From the NCBI GenBank assembly GCA_027405735.1, contig JAPEHQ010000022.1:558001-622000 (forward strand): a stretch of DNA of 64,000 bases. Direction: 5' to 3'. A program made the position numbers and the translations under genes. A model generated the notes under the pieces. That model did no database searches and was not told where the DNA came from. It saw only the letters and a list, made by a program, of their open reading frames with translations. Source of the stretch: Mucor racemosus (lineage: Eukaryota > Mucoromycota > Mucoromycetes > Mucorales > Mucoraceae). The first letter of the stretch is position 1. Each line of letters starts with the position of its first letter. Positions 22,827 through 34,214 of the stretch are shown one piece after another.

Positions 22827-25677
22827 TCAGTTAGGCAGTAGCTCTCTTTCCCATTTTTTCAAAAGGACAAGCTTTTCCCCCAATTCTGGGTCTAATCTTG
22901 GTCTTTGATTATTTATACTTCTTTTTGCAACTGAAAACAGTCTTTCGGAGGCAACGCTGGTTGATGGAATGGCTAAGTAAATGCTGGCGTATTCAGACAA
23001 ATAGGGGAATGCATTTTTGTTTCTTTGCCAATACGTTAAAGGTCTAGATGTATAATGATACCCGTCAATAATATTTTTAGATGTAAAGTTATTATTTTCA
23101 AATCTTTGGTCATAACCAAACTCTTGCAAATTGTCTACATCTTGAAATTCTGTATTGGGGTCATAACGGAATGTCAAGGTTTCTGCTGGAAAATCTTCCT
23201 TCTCATCCAGGTTAATATACGCCTTTAACTCGTCGTAATGCCTATTCACAAATTCATCCTCCTGTTCACAGATAGCACCAGTATTTCTTTTTTTTGGATA
23301 AATTGTAGCATTTGCAATTCTTCTTTTCTTTGTGAACATTACAATTGTGTCATCCTCTTCATTGCTGTCATTGTCGTCTTGGATGGAGAAACTGGATTCT
23401 ACTACCTCTGTTGTTGCCGATGATGATGATGCTGCTGCTAATGTTGTTGTTGATGTTGATGCTCTTGTTACTGATGCTCTTGTAGTTGTTTCTGTTTCTG
23501 CTGGAGATGACGCTAATTGATTATATTTCATACGTAGAAAATCCTTGAATCCTTTCTTACAAATATTTCTTTGTTCTTCAGCAATATCATGCTCCCAATC
23601 TTCATCAGTCCAATAATGGAATTTAAGCATTGGATCGAGCATTGTTGCAATACTATATACGGGACTTTCATCTGTTTTACGATAGTATTTTGACAATTTT
23701 TCTACTGCTTCATCAACGGCGTTTGTTAATTCAGCATCATACTCATGTTCTTCTCTGAACTCCAATAGCAAGTCAAACAAATTGTTGAATAAAGGTATTG
23801 TCCTATTCATTGTGGTATGACTATGGATGTACAGTATCGTTAATTTTTACTATATTATTACATACGATTATATGTATTAATTTTTGATATTTACCTCTGA
23901 GTGCTCAGCCAATTTGTTGCAACATAAAATCTCAACAACAATTTTTCGACACTGGCCAGGAACTTGATTTCTTCAGGATTCAAGTAGTAATTTTCTCTAG
24001 CATATTCATCTAAATTGATAGCATAATTGTATGCGTTTTTAACTTTAAGAAATCGCTTAATCATAGCATGGCTTGAGTTCCACCTGGTAGGACAATCGAT
24101 GATGGGGGCTAATTTAGGCATATTGTACCTCTGACAATATTCTTCAAATGCGACTTTTAAATTACTGTGATGCTTTATTCTTTTTAATCCGTCGCGAAGC
24201 TTGTTGATTATCGAAGTGTCATTACTAGAATTGGAGTTCTCAGTTGGTGCTGATTTTAAGCATTTAAGAAAGTTGTGAGAAACAAGATTGATTATATGGT
24301 TGAAACAAGGCAATTGTCCTTCATCGGCACGAAACTTGGTGCATTCCTCATTTCTTTGTTTAACCAGCTCGTCTATCTTCTTGCACATTGACTTGTTATT
24401 AGATGCATTATCACATGTAATGGTGAATACTGAATTTAGCACTTTACTGCCATAAGAATTTAGTATTTGTACAATTTTTTCAGCCAGAACATCTCCTGTT
24501 GCCATACAACAATAAAGATTAGAATTGAAGCAATTACAATATACTATATTTCTAATACCTGTATGCGACGAGTTGCCTAAATCTACCAATCCTAATGTTA
24601 ATTGCACTGGTGCCCATGTTTTTTTATCAATATAATGTGCTGTAAGCGACAGAAAACTACCACCTATGACAAACTTTAGTTTCAGGAACTTTTTGAAAGT
24701 AAGTTTAGTATATATTATTACCAGTAGGTGCTGTCCAAACATCTGTAGTTAATGATATATATTGCTCTCCTTGAAGTAGTGTGGCAACCTTAAGCTTCAT
24801 TTCAGTATAATAATCAATGACATTTGTTTTAACTGTGCCTTTTAATGGTAATTTAATAGTCTTCAAAACGCTAAGGTCTCTACTTCGAGCACAGAAATCA
24901 AGAAGATCTTGCATAGTATTGCATTGGTCAAAAAAACTTAATGGAAGCTGTTTGTCAATGACAAATTTAAGCACCAGTTGGTTAAATATATCTTGTTTAA
25001 AAGGCAATTTGCATGCTGAACGAGAGCCGAGGTTTGAAATACAGGTGGCGTTAGGGCTATAATTTATTAGCTTTTCCATGATAAAATCATGTCTGTAATT
25101 TAGCTGATCGGAAATGTCGTCAAAATGTAAGTTTAATGTATCCAACTGAGTCTTCACTTGAATTTGAAGGTCTTGATCTAAAATTGTAAAAAATTAGAAA
25201 TTGAACATTACAACGTCAAGTATTTGGCAATTACATACTTATAATGTCAGTAACATTATGTTTTTTTTCCAAATGCCTACGAAGCGCAGATGTGGAGCTA
25301 GTTTTTCCAGACTTATAAACCGCCATACAACCACCAGTCTCGCGTCTGTTAAAGGTACAATAGAGATTTTTATTTAAGGGTACACCGTAGCAGTAGAGAA
25401 ACCACCAAGCACTATTGTCAGCCTCACTTTGTTGTTTCTTGTATTCCGTCTGGTATAGTATGTGGCATCCGCTTATTGGTATGGTAAGTAATTTTGTATT
25501 GTCATTTTCACACATTAAAGATTCGTGGCTGACTTGGTTGTGAGAATATGCCAAGTTATTTAAGTCTTCAATATGCTCATCAAGCGACATATTTTGATTC
25601 ATATAGTTTGTCATAGCTGTTGTTGAACCACGATCATCTTCGATACTCATTTGACTTGAACTGTTGTACGAACTCAT
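22827..25677 (-). CDS. hAT-family transposase with BED-type zinc finger
   Basis: Five exons (25677-25239, 25177-24722, 24663-24559, 24495-23895, 23820-22827) with GT-AG introns give 864 residues, no stop. The N-terminal quarter has a BED-like finger (GGCMAVYKSGKT, then RRHLEKKH). The RNase H-like catalytic core shows Asp in LTTDVWTAP and Asp in TCDNASNN, then CFNHIINL and CPTRWNSS, typical of hAT; the catalytic Glu lies in STSVASERLFS. The C-terminus AKRSINNQRPRLDPELGEKL is the hAT dimerisation region. An acidic, Ser/Thr-rich insert at about 640-720 is non-conserved linker. It should cut and paste the surrounding element using the terminal and subterminal repeats. Confidence 0.93.
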
Positions 25678-26409
25678 TTTTAAATTTGTTCAAGCGAATT
25701 AATTTAAGATATGCTTGATTAAAGTAATGTAAAGTGATTTATTAGCTTCTATGTCGAGTTCTAATGTTATGAACAGCACTCTTATTTATTGACTTACCAG
25801 AATATGTTTAGGTTAAATAAAAACTAGAAATTTAATCAAGTAAAGAGATATCGTTTATTGGAATGAAATTAATAGGGTTTATATACTATTTGATTTGGGG
25901 AATTAATGATGTGATAAGGTAGTTTAGATGTTATTTAATATTAGTGTGTTATGCTGATATATCATGTTGGAATATCGCACTGGCGTGTTATGCTTTTGTA
26001 CCATGCCTCTATACCATGCCTCTATACCATGCTTCTATACCATGCTTCTATGCCATACTTCTATACCATGCTTTTAGGAGCATGGTATAGTTAATATTCA
26101 ATTAAGTAACTTCCGGTTCCGAATCTGTTACTGTTTACTTTTTTGGATTTGACATGATCCGGTTTAAAGATGATACATCATTTACTGTATATTAAAAAAA
26201 ATAATCAGCAGTAACTTAATTTGCATTTGATTTATTCATTTATGCATTATGCATACTAAATAATAAGTATAATAATCTTAAATTTGAGCACCAATTGAAG
26301 TTTTAATTAAATGTCAAACAAAAAGAAATTAAGTTAACCATTTCCAACCATCAATCATATGATAAGCCCATTCTCTTATTCTACTTATAAACAAGGTTTA
26401 GGAGCATAA
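25678..26409. other. hAT interior, upstream of transposase, with 15-bp minisatellite
   Basis: Presumed transposase promoter region. At 25999-26073 a 15-base unit, CTATACCATGCTTCT with variants, repeats about six times, and an inverted unit (GGAGCATGGTATAG) follows at once. No other feature is recognised. Confidence 0.5.
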
Positions 26410-26915
26410 GTAGGGTACACAGTACATACTGCAGTGAAATAATGATGTAAAAAAGCGATAAAGAATACTGTTAAAATCATTCTTTATTAAAGTATGGATA
26501 ATGTGCAATAAAATGGTTATTCTACGTCTCTATTTATATTATTTGGTGTTTATTTACTATCTGGCAATTGTATTGCAATTGCCAACAATTCCATTAATTT
26601 TGAGTATAAATGTTGGGTTGTTTGGTTGCTGATTTGGTGAATCAAGAACGGTGTTTTAAATATAGTTTGTCAATCATGCTTTCAGAACAGCTCTTACTTG
26701 TTCTACTCGATAAGCATGTACTTTTTGTATTCTTTATTTGGGATATCCTATATTACTTTAGTATTTTAACATCTCTTATTCGAGTATTATACCCTTGCTA
26801 TCTTCATGTAATTGTCTATTTATTATACAGTCTTATCTTTGATAGCATGGTTTCAATGAGATGACATTTAATTTAGGTATTTTATGATGGGAATCTAGCT
26901 TAGTTCACTTCACAT
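26410..26915. repeat. Repeat X copy inside the hAT element, with uninterrupted target site
   Basis: It matches 21905-22333 joined to 28701-28765, that is, the two flanks of the hAT insertion put back together. At the join it reads GGTTTCAATGAGATG, the empty form of the hAT target. The element therefore carries the same repeat into which it is itself inserted. Confidence 0.8.
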
Positions 26916-28390
26916 ACGTACCGCATATGAAATTATTTTACCCAGTAACCTGTGCATTAATAATTAATACCGCGAAAATGTAGAATAGAGACCAATTAGT
27001 AGGATGCATCTAACATGCTCTTCATTTTCGACATGAAATAAGCATAATTTACAGTTACCTTGACTTTATTATTATGATACTTGGGTAAATTGAGTACTTT
27101 GAATGAACAGAAATTATATATTTGTTGATCGATATTGGTTATTGTTGGTAGCCAATAGATTTGCCAGAAATGCCAAATGTAAAACTAAAATTATTGAGTG
27201 ATTTACAGAATGACTAATAAAAAGGTTATTAAGTTGTTCGTAAACAAATCCATTTTTTATACAAATATCTTGAGGCTATACATAATCTCCATAAATTTAG
27301 TATGGAATTAACATTTGAACTGAAACAAATAATAAACTTCCATAGTAACAATTATTCGATCGTCTGTTGTTGATTGTTGTTGCATTGATCGCATTAAAAA
27401 ACTCTTTCATTATTTGTCGCGAATATACTATGAACTATCCTATTTGTGTATTTTTGACACCTGGCATGTGCCTCACGTTGCATGGAACAAATGCTTCTGG
27501 ATCTATCAGAATTACAATATTCTAAATACAGACAAGTCTAGTAAATTCTATTGTTTAGTAACTGATTCCTGTAATCCAGGAACTAACAATGAAACATAAC
27601 TTATAACAATACAGTATTACCATCGAAACAACATTTTATTTCCATAAGCATTCATTATTATTGTCACATTTAATGGATCCCTTTCCATTAGATCTTATCA
27701 CATAATTCCAATAGCTATGCGATAATTCACATTACATGCTGTTTCAGCAATGCATGAATTAGTTTCAATTTCAATTGCACAGCTCATAGAAATATGCAAA
27801 TGTCAAAACAGATATTGAACTTGATGAGTGAAGATATCTGCTCTCATTTTTTATCACTTTATTATACTGTATCTCTTCAGTAAATCATACAGTAGGGCAA
27901 CTTCCAATTATTATAAAATACATCTATTCCTATATTATCTACATTTAAAAATAGTAAGTGTTGGCCAAAAGATAATTGTGCTCATTACAAGCTATATCAA
28001 TCTACATTCAATACATCTTAGTAAACAATACTTTTTACATTAATTTTAACTATATAAAGTCTCAATAAATAACTTTTGTATAAAAGCTCCTTATGATGAT
28101 TCAAACCAGCTTATCTGCATTATAATGAAGTGTGCTCTTGGTCAAATATTATGGTCAAAATAATGTGATTTTTAATATTAGAGATATTGATGAACATTGG
28201 TTGAAGGAAGGTTGGTGTTCTTATTTATAAATTAGATATTTATTAAGGATATAAATAAGGATATAAAGGGGAAGAAAGACAGATAATTCTACAAGGAATA
28301 ATGGAATGATTTCCTTGCAGTATTGATTATAGGAACATTTGGAATGAGGATTAGTGCTATGAATTATTATAGTGATAATTTGATTCATTA
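26916..28390. other. hAT interior, non-coding, with F4-like LTR block
   Basis: About 27497-28072 resembles the F4 LTR (shared runs around TTCTATTGTT, ACTAACAATGAAACATAA-like and TTTAATGGAT). It has no clear target duplication. The remainder shows nothing. Confidence 0.45.
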
Positions 28391-28404
28391 TATGCGTGTA
28401 AATA

Positions 28405-28690
28405 AATAAAAACTCGAAAGCTCGAAGAAAACTCGAGAACTCGAGAAAAACTCGAGAACTCGAGAAAAACTCGACAACTCGAAGGAAACTCGATGACTCG
28501 AAAAAACTCGACAGCTCGAGAAAACTCGACAACTCGAGAAAAACTCGACAGCTCGAGGAAAACTCGACAGCTCGAACAGCTCGATTAGTAGCTCGACTCG
28601 ACTCGAGGCTCGCGAGCTTTGTTTATGCAATCTCGAGTTGGCTCGCAGGCTCGAGTAAAACTCGACTCGACTCGACTCGAAAGGCTCGAC
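28405..28690. repeat. hAT right subterminal array (CTCGA/CTCGAG units)
   Basis: Mirror of the left array: units of about 17-18 bases with CTCGAGAA/ACTCGAC, then a GACTC run near the end. Open frames across it are compositional artefacts. Confidence 0.85.
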
Positions 28691-28708
28691 TCCAATACTA
28701 GTTTCAAA

Positions 28709-28913
28709 TGAGATGACATTTAATTTAGGTATTTTATGATGGGAATCTAGCTTAGTTCACTTCACAAAGGCTTATTTTAAGTAACACATAAATACAACCT
28801 ACAACAACATTATTAGACTAATAACGGATCTAACTTGAAAAGTATAAAGTGATACAACCGGATTCAAAAAAAGTCCATAAAATCACAAATTTAAAGGATT
28901 AATATATAAAAGC
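28709..28913. repeat. Repeat X, right part
   Basis: 28709-28765 continues repeat X past the hAT insertion and matches 26853-26915. The rest up to the Z terminus is unassigned. Confidence 0.6.
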
Positions 28914-31900
28914 CACTACGGCCGACCTGTAGCACAAGATGATTTTGTTGTGCCCAGGTGGGCCGCACACTATAGCCTGATAAGTTGTTGCGCCCACTGA
29001 ATAATGGCTAAAAAGATAACAAGATGCACATGGGCACAACAAAAGAAACTGCACACGAGCATTGTTACGCCAGGAGATTATATCAATCTCAAAGCTAAAA
29101 TATGTACTAAATCATTTAATAAAAATAAAGGAAAACTGTTATAAAATGAAAGAGCACACTAAAACTAAAGAACTTTATTATAAGATCGAACCATCTTCTT
29201 TTATATTCACATTCTCTAATTATATGACCTCTTTAAATGAGTCTATTTATATATATTCATATGTCCAATCAAGTCTAGGTGACACACACTAGTTCCACAT
29301 TCTTATATAAACGGAGTTTCATAACATAATACACAGCAATGTAGAACTTAACATATCAAACTGTGTCGTAATCTTAACCAAGGAATGCACCCAGATCTGT
29401 GGATGCAACAAGCATAACGAAAAGCCTGTATGTGTAGAATTATAAATTTTGTCCATGTGCATGACATTATTAACCCCATGTGTGCATAATAGTAGAATTG
29501 CCCATAAGCATATCATTATCCTTATTTGTGCATAATAATAAAATCTGACCATTAACATAATGAGCTGATCGTATGGGCACAAATTGGTTTGTACATGACC
29601 ATCGTCGTGCCGTTCTCAAAATTTCATTGCATTTTTTATTGGACTAATGGGGTTTTAGTTTTTAATTACATTTGCTTTTATTAATATAGATTATAGACAA
29701 TAATACAATTCAATGCGTTGTTGATGTAGAGCAATACATGCAAGCACCAATATATTTACAATTATCATCATTTTTTGTAGATATGTTTATGATAATAGCT
29801 ATAATATTTACAGCAAGGATAGTTTTTGCTCGGGCATAAACTTAAATAACACTTACTGCTTAAATTTATACCGCAAGACAAATCTAAGATTATAGATGTT
29901 ATTTTATCACACATAAAATTTAAACAAATTAACCTTCTTTAAACTTACTATTTTAGTTTACGATTGTCAGCTGTAAAAAGATTTGTTTTCACGTATAGCT
30001 ACGATCAAAGCTATGGTTCTTAGGCAAGACATTAGATTACTCTTTTTTTTTTGTTTCTATATCATTTGAAATTGTATCACTTTTCTAGGGCATTTTGTGG
30101 GTTTGTAGCCAGTTCTAACTTTTTATTGAGTGGATATAAATATCATTGCCTTCTATTTGAGCTGGTAATCACGAAATACGTCCAACACTACAGCAGTAAA
30201 TAAAGATATTTGATCCTGAAATGCGGTTAAATGAAAATATCAGTCTCTAATATAGACCGCTACCTATATTAAAAACATTAGTCCCTTATGTTATCATGCG
30301 TATTCAAATAAAAGAAAAGAATACCAGCTTGATAATCTGATAATATGCCTTATCAAACGGTGAATATATTATCCTTGGAATATGAAAACAAAAAGAGAGA
30401 AACAACGCACGTAGAAAACGATTTTCAAGGCTTTACATTATTCAGCGCAATTAAAACCCTCCTAAGTTGCACATGTCATAGAACGGTAATTGTCATTATA
30501 GTAAAAGTTTATTATTTGAATCACAAATTAAATGTCAATCTCGCGTACATACAATTGACATCCTGTACAACCAAATCAAAGTGTATTCAAAGATAGAACC
30601 AAGGAACTTGTTGATAAACAAGTCCATAAATTTTTTATCATGTTTATTAAACAAGTCCATAAATTTTTACATTCATGAAGAACCAATAACTTTGCCATCT
30701 ACCAATGTACATAACAACTCAACACATTTCATCAACCTTTCTAGATAATCATTGGTCAGTTACAATGATCCATTACTTTTAGATTTCCATTCCCTTTAGA
30801 TTAGACAATTAATATAAATAGCAAAAGACTTTCATTAGCCATGAAGATCTTTATCTTATCTTAAAAGAATAAAACAACATCTTATATATTATTTATTACG
30901 TGTTTTATTTTCATTTTTTCACAGCACATTTCAGCCAATGCAAAAGCAGCATTACAGCGCATCAACCCATAAACTAAACAAAATAGGCATAATCTGTTAT
31001 CATAGAAACATGCATTTTCTACCAGAAAAACCGGCTGTCATGTCATAGATTCATTAAAAAATTTTAAAAGTGAGCCCGTAGAGCAAGGCCATAATTGAGC
31101 ATAACACGATCGAACTGCTAAGTCTCTTATACTATAGTATATATCTAAGCTTTAAATGAAAATGCGTTTTTTTTTTTACTTTTCTTATATTTAACCACGT
31201 ATGGTCTGAAAATTCAGTTTTTGTAGCGGACATTTTTCGGGGCTCATTTTATCCTTACTAACACTCATGATTTTGATCAAAAAACAGAAAAATCAAATTT
31301 TGATACCAAAATTAACGTTTAAATATACTACATTGTGAGAGAAAATTGTAGCCATGACTAATACACATTTTATAAAAGCTTAATATTAAATGTTAAGTAA
31401 TAAAATTTTGTACTTTTGTCCCAAAAACGGTTTTTTGGTTAAAGGATTTTCATATAATATTTTACAATAAAAATGTTTATTATTTTTGATTGAGCAAATA
31501 GAGCGCTAAGTTCTGTATATGTGTATATTTTTTGTTTTCATAATTGGTAGTATAATTAACTCTAGATTTGCGAAATCAGAAAAAAAAATTAAAAAATGTC
31601 AAAATTGATGATCTGGACAAAAATAATTTTCTAAATTAATATTCCGCTTATAAGCCTTGTAAGTCTTAAAAATAAGAGATTTTATAATACTTGAGAATTT
31701 TTTCAAGAATTAATAATGCTGTACCCCTTTGATTCAAGCTGATTACTATAAATATTTATACATGTTAATATTGTGTGGTAGTTTATTTGATGATAATATA
31801 GCCTTACTTTATAATTATTGCGCTAGAGGTGATTTACATTAAGTTTTTTTTTACTCTTACCTCTCCAATATCATAAACATAAACATGGTCATCACTGGAA

Positions 31901-32122
31901 CCTATTGTCGCCTTTTTATCCTCTTTGTTCCAAGCCAATTTATTCAATCCTTTACCAGAACCAACTTAAGTACTTACAAATGGTTCTTCGGTATTTGCAT
32001 TCAAATTCCATAAATTAAATTGACTTGTTCCATCTACAGTAGTATCAAACGTATTATCAGCCCACCTTATGATAACGTCAATCTAAAACCAGAAACATCC
32101 CATTGTCATTGTTATAAGTTAT
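28914..32122 (-). mobile_element. Z element, copy C (3' half)
   Basis: Starts with CACTACGGCCGACCTG, which corresponds to the right terminus of copy D (62816, inverted). It runs through the region lost from copy B, then stays near-identical to copy B up to 32122, where similarity ends just beyond the dynein-like fragment. The other half of Z is absent. No protein gene is supported. Confidence 0.75.
31861..32082 (-). pseudogene. Captured dynein intermediate chain exon in Z copy C (best preserved)
   Basis: 222 bases, exactly 74 codons, between an acceptor (GGTTTTAG) and a GTAAGAG donor on the minus strand. It reads IDVIIRWADNTFDTTVDG, then SQFNLWNLNANTEEPFVST, stop, VGSGKGLNKLAWNKEDKKA, and ends VYVYDIGE. 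Length and phase are those of an intact internal exon; only the TAA (expected Gln) is wrong. The parent dynein intermediate chain is a WD40 subunit of the cytoplasmic motor. Here there is no rest of the gene. Confidence 0.82.
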
Positions 32123-33379
32123 GTAATAATTTCCTTGTAGTATTTATATAAGCAGTGGAGCACGGTTTTGCATGAATAAAATTGAGATGTTTGACTCACT
32201 ACAAAATATGTACGTAGTACAATACTTGCGCTGGTATACTCGTGCTCGGCTTCCTTGATGTAATGAGTACAGTTATTCTTTGATCAACAAGAATGGCTGA
32301 TAAGAACGATGCACTAAATGGTTGGGAGTTGGTATTACTCTAATTGGTTACAATTATTATTCGGAAAGCATTTACTAGGAATATAAGTGTTTTATAATAA
32401 TTGAAAATTGTGCTTTAGAATGATTCATTGAAGAGATATAATCAACTCGCCCAGATATGTACATAATGCATAGTAGAGATAAAGCACCTTTTTTTATCAG
32501 TAGAGTGTGAAATAAAAATCAAGGAGAGATGTACAAACGCGCAAGTTCTTATTATTGCCAGCATTTATGAATTATTGATCTCAGGCCACATAGGTTCTTG
32601 TAAAATTAGAATTAACAAACCATGTTAATTGATAATGGCTTAATCAAGAGTAAACAGCTCTAGCTTTGCAGTCATATTGTAATTTGATGTGTTATTGCTG
32701 GATAACCCAATATTGTGCCCCTTGTTCTTTGGTCAGTTTTACAGCAAATTTTTGAAACATGTAAAGTCATTGCAATAAGTAAGGACAATGGCCAAACCTA
32801 AATGTAACTATTACTAAATCAGAGAACAATCAATCATAACTCGATTGTTTTGTGTATATAGCTTATCTTGATTCATTGGGATCAAACTTTAAATAGCAAA
32901 ACGAGCAGCAATCAATTAGGATTCTCAAATGGCTATCATTTTTTGTTATTGACTTTCCATTAAAAAACTTGATTGCTATGTATATATTACAAGTAACCCT
33001 TTCCAGTTAAAGAGCTTGGTGATTCAGTTTTCTTTTTGATGGTTTAATAATCATGTTTTTGTTGTTAATTTATACACCAGAATCTATATTTATTTAGTTT
33101 CAGCAATTAAAATCAATGATGTTTGTATTAACAAAACACAGTATGCATCATTGAGAGAATTAGCATTTAATAAAATTTGAACGTGCACGCTATGTATTTG
33201 GAACCATCAAGAATGCATGCAATCATTTTCCTAACCCATTGGAATATATGCAATATAGAACAAATCATTTAAACGCAGCATTCAGAACAATGAAGGGCTG
33301 TACACAAGTAACGTCAAGGTAATAATTAATTTGTATAATTTAATAAGTAAAACTACATCAAATGTCAAATTGTTGCGGT
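32123..33379. other. Gene-poor intergenic region
   Basis: AT-rich and without supported open frames. No match to other parts of the window was noticed. Confidence 0.4.
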
Positions 33380-34090
33380 AATTGCAACTACAATGGCCAT
33401 CAGCGGGTCGATTTGGTTGCCAACAGCACTACCCTTATTTTTGGTGTTCTTTCCAATACAGCCAACAGAGCATTAGAATGCCAAACTCTGGAAGTTGTTA
33501 ATAATGCTTTGACCAGGACAGGATTGGAATTGATTTAGAGTCATATAGCAGTAGCCGAGAGCAGGAGATGCCATTGATGAAGGAAATTGTCCCTTCAATG
33601 CATTGTAGTTGAGATTGAGACTTTCGAGTTTAGTGAGTTGATCAATTTGGCTGGGGTATAAGACCTATGATGGCATTGTGTCCGAGATTCCTACATGGAG
33701 TGATGGGGGATTATTTTCTATAGATCGAGTAGTAGTTATTACTTGTAATTTCTTTACATTGATAATTTGACCTAATTAGGTGATATAGCTCCAGTTAATC
33801 TGTTATTAGACAAATCTCGACATTGTTACTGCGTTAGATATGATACTGTATACAAAACGTCATTTTATCATGAGATTTATCATGCGTAAGAAAGGAATTT
33901 AGCAATGTCTACTGCCTTTGGAATGATCTACATTGAAAAACTTTGTCATTGTATCCAAAACTTCTATACCAAGTATCATAAAACTTGATTATTTGGACTA
34001 TAAAAGGAATTATACCCGAGTTGCAGGATTCTTTGGAGATATGCCTAACTGGGAGCTATTGTTGAGAGAAAGAGGAATCATGTTACACAG
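33380..34090 (-). pseudogene. Decayed leucine-rich-repeat protein gene
   Basis: On the minus strand, pieces of LRRs appear in shifting frames: LSNNRLTGAISP before a TAG, NLGHNAIIGLIP, then an open run IDQLTKLESLNLNYNALKG with FPSSM following. Spacing and the L-x-x-L-x-L-x-x-N-x-L pattern are those of plant/fungal extracellular-type LRRs. Stops and frame changes in nearly every unit show that it is dead. No start, signal peptide or other domain was found. Confidence 0.65.
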
Positions 34091-34214
34091 CTCCGGTGAT
34101 TGCTAGCTGTGACTCCCCCCGTTAATTCTTAAATACCTTAATTTGAATGGTAAAGGTACACTGTTTCTTCATAAATTGATTCTTCCACAGACAAAATATA
34201 CAGATAAACAATTT

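Larger units (their letters stand above)
22334..28700 (-). mobile_element. hAT transposon, apparently intact (6.37 kb)
   Basis: Flanked by the 8-bp duplication GTTTCAAA (22326-22333 and 28701-28708). Ends are TAGGATTGGCAACGAG on the left and, inverted, TAGTATTGGAGTCGAG on the right. Both ends carry dense CTCGA-containing subterminal arrays, comparable to the subterminal transposase-binding repeats known for Ac. A five-exon transposase with all key motifs lies in the left half on the minus strand. The right half (25.7-28.4 kb) has no gene and contains a copy of repeat X plus an LTR-like block. It may be autonomous. Confidence 0.93.

Noticed and set aside
22376..28690. CRISPR-like appearance of short repeats at regular spacing
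   Set aside because: The genome is eukaryotic, units are contiguous without unique spacers, and they lie at hAT ends.
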